Shown here in pieces: positions 57,960 through 64,000 of a stretch of 64,000 nt of DNA. The stretch spans positions 62,001 through 126,000 of the forward strand of contig JADFUC010001916.1 of assembly GCA_019722365.1 (NCBI GenBank), read 5' to 3'. Under the pieces are notes generated by a model. That model worked only from the letters and a program-made list of their open reading frames with translations. It made no database searches and was not told where the DNA came from. The stretch comes from Lithospermum erythrorhizon (lineage: Eukaryota; Streptophyta; Magnoliopsida; Boraginales; Boraginaceae). How positions within the stretch are numbered: position 1 is the first letter of the stretch; the number at the start of each line of letters is the position of its first letter. The translations under genes and the position numbers were made by a program.

Positions 57960-58261
57960 TTGAGCGGTCTATCCACCTCTGATTCTTTTCTCGAGAGCGT
58001 GCTCCATGTGACAAGATCGAAAAATGCAGCCAAACTTGAACTCCCCTTGAGATATCCTACCCGGCCTTTCTTTCACCTCATGAAATTTGAAATCACCACT
58101 TCCGTGGCCTTGGCAGCGAGAATCCCGTCCTTATATATGAATGTGCTCTGCCTCCAAAGCATTTGCTAATGTGAGTCCATTGGCAAGTGTTTCATACTCA
58201 GCCTCGTGTGCATTAGCGTGGCCCGAACTCAAGGCATACTCGATCTTATTGACCTCCCAGG
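57960..58261 (-). pseudogene. Tat#2 RNase H, cut by Copia LTR
   Basis: The minus strand from 58250 reads 'KIEYALSSGHANAHEAEYET' and 'LANGLTLANALEAEHI', then 'GDFKFHE'. This is parallel to 32963-32727 in Tat#1. The domain start is missing because the Copia LTR begins at 58262. Confidence 0.85.
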
Positions 58262-59990
58262 TGTTAGAATCTAGTATGAATTTAATCGTGATAAACACCA
58301 ATTCATACATCCCGGATTCTCAAAATAATGTAAATTAATCTAAACATAAAATGACAAATGTATGAATACAAGAATTCTTACATTTCAACGGAAGCGGATT
58401 GAACCCAATTCCCCACGTAGTGCCTCGCGTGAAAGCCCCTCAAGATCCTCTCCAATACTTGTTCACTGACGAGCTGTCCTCTAGATTGCACACACTAAGA
58501 GGGAATCGAACCGAGGCTTGAACTTGCTGGGATTTGGTGATGATTCATCTTCCAATTCTCTAGAGAGGAGGCTATTCTTTTGAGGGGTGGAGGTTTTTGT
58601 GATTCTTATGTCATGAAAAACCTAATCCCCTCTTTAAATACCAAGTCCCAAAATTCCACTCGTTAAGCAACTCGTTAAGAAATCAGTTTAACTCGTTAAC
58701 TTAATTAGACCGTTATGAACTTCTAATTAAATAATGAGTTACTAGTGAGTTGTTCTATTTTAATTAACTTAACAAGTCAATTAAAATACTAACGAGTCAC
58801 TTCGAATAACTTATCAAGTTATTCATCGATTTCAATTGCTTAATTGATTAAACTTGCAAGTTTAACAATTGATATTCATCGACATATATATTTGACAAAT
58901 ATATAGAAATATTGAGAAATACATTTCTCGATATACAAGTCCCGTTCAATTTCATTCATGAAATATTATTCGAATATCATTGTATGTGACCTTACAGGCT
59001 GAGATAATAGTAAGTTGTATAATAATAATAATTGACCAATTATTATTATTATAACGATAATAGTAGATCTAGCAATCGCTCACAACCTTAAATTATCATG
59101 AGACCCACACTAGTAATATGCCATTACTAAGGTGAACACTAAGTTCCGGTAATCACATTTAACCAACCCGGTAAATGAATTGATACAGGTGTCGCATAGC
59201 GGGCACAATAAAGGAATCAATTCTCATTGATTTCAACACTCGCGTGCCTTGGGCGATTACTTTACAATTCCTTTGCTCAGCGCGATCTCTAGTCGTAGGC
59301 TATGCATAAGAAGTGTGTGAAACACCCACAGCAACTTTCTTTACTCGGTATGAGGCCCCAGCATTTATGGCGTCCTTAAACCAATCGGTACCAAGCGTGT
59401 GAGAGGCACGAGATCTTCCTTGTATATCAGGGCGGATAAATCCCCTCGGTATATCGACATCTATCGTTATACTGTTTGTGTGACTGACATATGCCGTTAT
59501 GATCATTTTTAAAGGCTGAGGCGTTAGGTCATAGTCAAAATCTGGAGAGCTTATATAACACATATAGTTATATATCGTAGGTCAGAATTGAACCTAAAAT
59601 TCTAAACAAATATCATAGGACACAGAAATACATATCTTCTATGAATTCGTTTTGATGTGCAGTCTCCCAGTCACGAGACCGGCCACAGGTATTGATCTAG
59701 TCTTGCGGCTACGTGATCAATCTTGATCACTAATCAAGAAACACCATGTTCAGTCATATAATGCTTGTCGCCTGCTTATCGGCATCGACAGAGGCCTTTG
59801 GCTATCCTATGTTTCTAGGCTTGAAGAGGTATAATCAACAATTCATGTTGCCTCTCTAAAAAAATATAGACTAACCTAAGGATTTAACTTTTCACTCATC
59901 GGTCTGATACATGTATATTATGTAAATATAAACATATAGTCACATTAAACAAATATACTCGAATATAAGAAGCAACAATATTAGGATATT
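58262..59990 (-). repeat. Copia 3' LTR
   Basis: On the plus strand it begins TGTTAGAATCTAGTATGAA, directly against Tat#2 RNase H. In inverse orientation it ends in CTAGATTCTAACA, like the solo LTR at 34050-35686. The inner end near 59990 is approximate, placed between the end of pol and the region shared with the solo LTR. Related sequence also occurs at 29598-29690. The minus-strand frame 59563-59300 inside it is not a gene. Confidence 0.75.
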
Positions 59991-60059
59991 TGTTCACATA
60001 ACACAATGGATACATCTTGACTCCCCAGCAACCTACGCCCTTTGCGACATTTGTCTAAG

Positions 60060-60595
60060 ACCTATGTTCGTACATGCTCATACATGCTTTGCCTGATTTA
60101 GTGGTTTGGTAAAGGGGTCGGCAACATCAGCCTCTGTTGCTACTTTACATACTTTGATATCACCTCTATTAAACATATCTCTAATTAGGTGATACTTTCT
60201 AGGTATGTGCTTGGATTTGTGATGTGCTCGGGGTTCTTTAGCTTGGCTGTTGCTGATATTGTCACAAAAGTAACTCAGCAGTCCCTGATACTAGGTACTA
60301 CACCGAGTTAGGTCACAAATTTCTTAATCCAACATGCTTCTTTAGCGGCTTGACCTTTGCCCGATGTCTTTCAGTTACGTGGTAGAATCGGAAGAGTACT
60401 ACTGCCCGGAACTCCTCAAGAATCTTGCTCCACCGTTGAGACAAAACACATACCCGAACTAGAGCGATAGTCGTCTGCATCGGATTTGGCGCGTCGGTGT
60501 ACCGGTGACTGCCTTCATCATCTCCACCATATACCAAAAGCATCTTTAGTTCTTCTGAATACTTCAAGATGCACTTCCTTTTAATCCAGTGGTTC
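60060..60595 (-). pseudogene. Copia RNase H, decayed
   Basis: The minus strand has 'LLVYGGDDEGSHRYTDA' (near 60530-60480), the start of RNase H with a catalytic Asp region. A 'DPFTKPLNQAKH' piece near 60110-60080 marks the usual end of Copia pol. Frame breaks occur between. Confidence 0.75.
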
Positions 60596-61548
60596 TCACT
60601 GGATTAACGAGAAGTATCTACTGGTTACACTTAGTGCATAAGACACATCAGGTCTAGTGCATAACATGATGGATCCTATAGCCGAAGCGTAAGGTACATC
60701 CTTCATTTTGTTCATCTCAGCACTAGTAGTGGGACACTGTGCTCTGCTGAGTTGAACTCCATGTCTCATGGGGAGATTACCCTTCTTGGAATTACTCATG
60801 TTGAACCTTTGCAGTACCTTATTCACATAGGTATCCTGACAAAGTCCAATTAGCCTTCTGGCCCGATCTCGATGGATCTTTATTCCAAGTATATATTGTG
60901 CTAGTCCTTCATTGAGAAACATTTACCTGACCAATCCTTGGCCGAGTTCGGTAACTCCTACGTTGTTTCCAATGATAAGTATGTCGTCGACATACGGGAC
61001 TATAGATGATACGTAACTCCCAGCACCTTCTTGTATATATACAGACTCTTCTTCATTCTTGATGAAACCAAAATCTTTAATTGATTCATCCAAAGCGTAG
61101 ATTCAATGAGGATGCTGCTTAAGACCATAAATGGACCTTTTGCTGACTTGCGTACCTTGCTTAGGTCCTTTAGGACATGTAAAGCACAGGAGGTTGCACC
61201 ATATACACCTCCTCCTCTAAATTTCCATTCGGGAGGCCAGGTCTTTACATCCATTTGTCATATTTCATAGTCATGAAATCTTGTGATAGCTAAGATTATC
61301 CGGATGGATTTAAGCATAGCCACTGGCGAGTAGGTTTCGTCATAGTCCACGCCGTGAACTTGTTTGAAACCTTTAGCTACAAGTCTAGCTTTGAAAACAT
61401 CGACGTTTCCGTCTTTATCATGTTTCTTCTTAAATACCCATTTACATTGATAGAGGCTGAACCCCGTTTGGTAAATCAACAAGGATGACCTTGATACAGT
61501 ACATAGAATCCATCTGGGGTGCATGGCCATTTGCCATGTCGGCATCAC
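60596..61548 (-). pseudogene. Copia reverse transcriptase
   Basis: The frame 61548-61258 has 'CKWVFKKKHDKDGNVDVFKA', 'RLVAKGFKQVHGVDYDETYS' and 'PVAMLKSIRIILAI'. The frame 61254-61000 begins 'MDVKTWPPEWKF', the eroded motif with the first catalytic Asp. The minus strand near 60990 holds the remains of the Y-V-D-D region ('SRMSTTYLSL' in a shifted frame). The frame 60922-60596 has 'YILGIKIHRDRARRLIGLCQ' and 'IPYASAIGS'-like 'VPYASAIGSIMLCTRPDVSY'. Confidence 0.85.
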
Positions 61549-61899
61549 TTATATTCATAGCTTCTTTATAAGAAGTGGGCTCGTCGCTTTCAATGATGAA
61601 GCTTCGCCGTACGGCGCTCACGGTTAGGTGGCGATCCCTGTTGGATCTCTAAGGGGTTGGTTCTTCCATTACTTCTTGTGGATGGATCTTCTATGAAAGA
61701 AGGTGCCAATTTGCAATTAGCGTCGAGATAGCTACGCATTGGATGCATCGACATTGACCATCAACTTGAGCCCCGTCAAGATGAACACCACTACTTCTAG
61801 TCATACGAATAGATACTTCTTTTCAAGGAACACTCTGTCTTAGCAATGAAGATTTATTCTCGTACTTTAGGTAGAAAGTAGTAACCAAGCTGTTCCTTT

Positions 61900-62900
61900 G
61901 GATATCCTGAAATAAATTTATTGGATTTGGGGCGCAAGTTTATCCTTTGTTAGTCTGTAACATAGCCGCAACCCCAATCACGAAAACCCAACTTGGGAAT
62001 CTTCCCAAACCACAGTTCATGGGGAGTTTTCTCTACTGACTTTGTTGGACATTTGTTTAAGGTAAGTGTCGCGCTTAGAAGTGCATATCCCGAAGTCGCG
62101 GTGATGGATGGGCTCATCATTCTCCGTTCATTTCCATCTTGTCGTCAAACACCATGGCCGGCGGGATGTTGAGTCCGAGGTAGTGATCACGTTGGTATCG
62201 CTTTATTGGATATCCCACATTCAATTCGCGATAGGGTTCCAATCTCCGAGACATATATAAGCATTGTCTGGTATCCGGCGGAAAAAGAGGAATTCTATCC
62301 ATGGCGAAGAACAAAATCGGGAAGTCGCTAATAAATTGAGCAAAAGCGACTTCAAAAGAAAAAGGTGATTAGAGTCCAAAAGGACACGAGTAACCAAAAA
62401 GTCGATTTTCGAAGACCTTTTGACTACGGTTCCAATAAGTAATCTCGGGGAAATGTTAAGTTATTGCATCCCCTAGGGCATTAGATACAAGTACACCATA
62501 TCCAAGAAAAGGTTAGATTCCTCCTTTCAGACACGCCATTATGCTGTGGCGTTCCTGTCGGAGTGAGTTGTGAACAATACCACACTCTCTAAGATGATCA
62601 TTGAACTCATGACTCAAGTATTCTCCTCCTCTATCAGACCGGAGAATCTTTATTTGTCTTGTTGATTGGTTTTTTGTACTTTATTTTGGAACTCCTTGAA
62701 TTTCTCAAAGGACTTCGTGTTTGTGTCTCATCGGATACACAAGCCGTATCTTTGTAATCATCGATAAATGTAATAGAAGTAGTTATAACCTCCTCTTGCG
62801 GATGTGTTCATTGGCCCCATACAGGTGTGATTCCCAGTCACTTGCCGCTCATTGAATCACGAGAAGGAGTGATTTAGTCATTTTGCCCAAAAGGCAAGAT
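61900..62900 (-). pseudogene. Copia integrase, decayed
   Basis: The minus strand near 62790-62700 reads 'TSITFIDDYKDTACVSDE', the first catalytic Asp block. 'LTPTGTPQHNGVSERR'-like sequence lies near 62580-62530 with the third catalytic region. 'KKTPHELWFGKIPKLGF' is readable near 62035-61985. Stops are frequent, and the exact ends are uncertain. Confidence 0.7.
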
Positions 62901-63236
62901 TCACACTTATCATTATGATTCATGTCGAAACCTTCAAGTATCGCACGAATTGGAGTTTCTTGATTCGGTTCTCGTTAATATGACCCCAATCTGCGATACC
63001 CACGGTATGCGGTTTAAGTCATTAGGCTTATTCCATTTTAAGTTTATGTTATATGGCCTTGATCATCGTGTCTAAAAAGCGAATAGACCATTTTTGAAGG
63101 AGGCGGTACCAAATACTATCCCATTCTGGTGATCTAAAATTCATCGGGATCTATTGAAATGAAAACCCATCATTATTCAAAAGCAATGGAAATAATATTC
63201 ACATAAGCTGCCCGGGTACATAATAAACGAATAAGT

Positions 63237-64000
63237 TCAAAAACAAGGCCCGTGGGCAAATTTAAGCGATGGATCTGCTATAGCAGTCGCAACCTTCGCG
63301 CCGTTCCCCACACGTAGATCCATTTCCCCTCTTTCGAGTCTTCTACTTGACTTGAGTTCCTGCATATTATGACAAATATGAGAACCACAACCGGTGTCTA
63401 GCACCCACGAAGTAGAATTAGAAGTTGTACAAACTTCAATAACATACATACCTGTAGGCTGAGTGGTCGTGAGACCATTCTTCCTATCATCTGTGAACTT
63501 CTGTGAGTGGAGCTTCCGGTGACCTAGGTTCCGCAATAATGACATTTTTTCATCCTTTTAGTGTTCCCTGTCCGGCAACTTTGGGATTCCTCGAGCCACT
63601 TGGCTTTCAGCGGTAAACTCTTCTTCTTCTTGAATTTCTTCTTGTTTTGGACACTTAAAAGCGGAAGGAGTAAGTTTTAGTCTTGCAGTCGTCTCGGCAT
63701 TACGTGATCATCTTATGCGGTTCATTTAGGAATAACTCAAACTTGTGCATATTGAAGTTCATGACAAACTGAAGAGGCCCCAGTATGGAAAGACTTCGAG
63801 GATGAGATCCTGACGGTTCTTGAAACCTTTGGTACTTGAGCGTTGAGTCGTCGACCCGAAGCCCGATCATTTAATGATATGAGGGCTACATGGCTGTCCG
63901 TTCCCAACTTCTTGTCCACGAGAGCACAGACCGTGTCATATCTCTCGCTGCCAACTCCTTTGAATAATTCATAAGTTGCCGATTATACTGTCATATCTTT
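63237..64000 (-). pseudogene. Copia gag end and aspartic protease
   Basis: The frame 63545-63237 has 'SNSTSWVLDTGCGSHICHNM', whose Asp-Thr-Gly is the protease active site, and 'GEMDLRVGNGAKVATA'. Just before it, near 63545-63505, a CCHC knuckle remnant is readable ('CHYCG' then 'LGHRKLH' in a shifted frame). Upstream, the frame 63919-63737 and its neighbours hold gag core pieces such as 'FVMNFNM' near 63760. The gag start lies beyond the window. Confidence 0.8.

Larger units (their letters stand above)
54930..58261 (-). mobile_element. Ty3-gypsy retrotransposon, Tat type (Tat#2), truncated by Copia
   Basis: Minus strand: RNase H (58261 to about 57960), integrase (57840 to about 56650), then a 3' region with a plus-strand ORF at 55439. 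Gag, protease and RT are not in the window, presumably beyond the Copia element inserted at 58262. Paired blocks with Tat#1: the RNase H 'KIEYAL' and 'YETLANGLTLANA' region, the integrase 'ANGQVEVMN' region, and the untranslated stretch before the antisense ORF. The two are diverged copies of one lineage. Confidence 0.8.
58262..64000 (-). mobile_element. Ty1-copia retrotransposon inserted in Tat#2, runs off window
   Basis: Minus strand: gag end (64000-63500), protease (63480-63237), integrase (about 62900-61900), RT (61548-60596), RNase H (60595-60060), 3' LTR (about 59990-58262). This is the Copia order. RT and protease wording ('WVLDTGCGSHICHNMQELK', 'YSPVAMLKSIRIILAI') is that of a widespread plant Copia lineage. 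The 5' LTR lies outside the window. Confidence 0.85.

Overview
This is nuclear DNA of a flowering plant, most likely a eudicot. It carries one intact intron-containing plant transcription factor gene with GT-AG introns. Nearly everything else is decayed plant transposable elements: Ty1-copia, Ty3-gypsy of the Tekay/Del and Tat types, LINEs, a Helitron and a hAT-like element. No bacterial-style operon, CRISPR array, rRNA or tRNA gene was recognised. All element assignments come from reading translated motifs, not from a database search. Boundaries given as round numbers are approximate.

Layout. 1-4130: nothing assignable, AT-rich in its second half, with a short degenerate direct repeat. 4130-7560: a LINE on the minus strand that keeps ORF1 and the first half of ORF2. 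9130-23440: one long Ty1-copia element on the plus strand of the SIRE/Maximus kind (gag, protease, integrase, RT, RNase H, then an env-like ORF). It was broken twice, by a 2.5-kb Tekay-type solo LTR inside integrase (11562-14067, flanked by TATCA duplications) and by a LINE inside the env-like ORF (17061-21818). 23992-24260: a LINE ORF1 fragment. 24300-29553: a Tekay/Del gypsy element on the minus strand with its 5' LTR, gag, protease and part of RT. 29700-37620: a Tat-type gypsy element on the minus strand (Tat#1), with a Copia solo LTR at 34050-35686 splitting its pol. 37640-39900: a decayed Helitron RepHel reading frame on the minus strand. 40000-42700: AT-rich DNA with tandem repeats.

43226-47967: the only intact gene, eight exons encoding a 306-residue REVEILLE (RVE6/RVE8-like) single-MYB clock transcription factor. 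It lies in about 6 kb of low-copy sequence.

48990-54900: an old LTR-like block carrying a Tekay-family solo LTR (49740-52303) and a small hAT-like element (53478-54661). 54930-58261: a second Tat element (Tat#2) cut off in RNase H. 58262-64000: a Ty1-copia element on the minus strand, inserted into Tat#2 and running off the end of the window. Its LTR family also supplied the solo LTR in Tat#1.

The elements form nested layers, so relative insertion order can be read. Both Tat copies have a plus-strand (antisense) region beyond integrase with a TATA-like box about 100 bp before a start codon. I saw no convincing unknown molecular system. The best leads are the twice-split env-carrying Copia element, the antisense region of the Tat elements, and the clock gene embedded in this transposon-rich setting.
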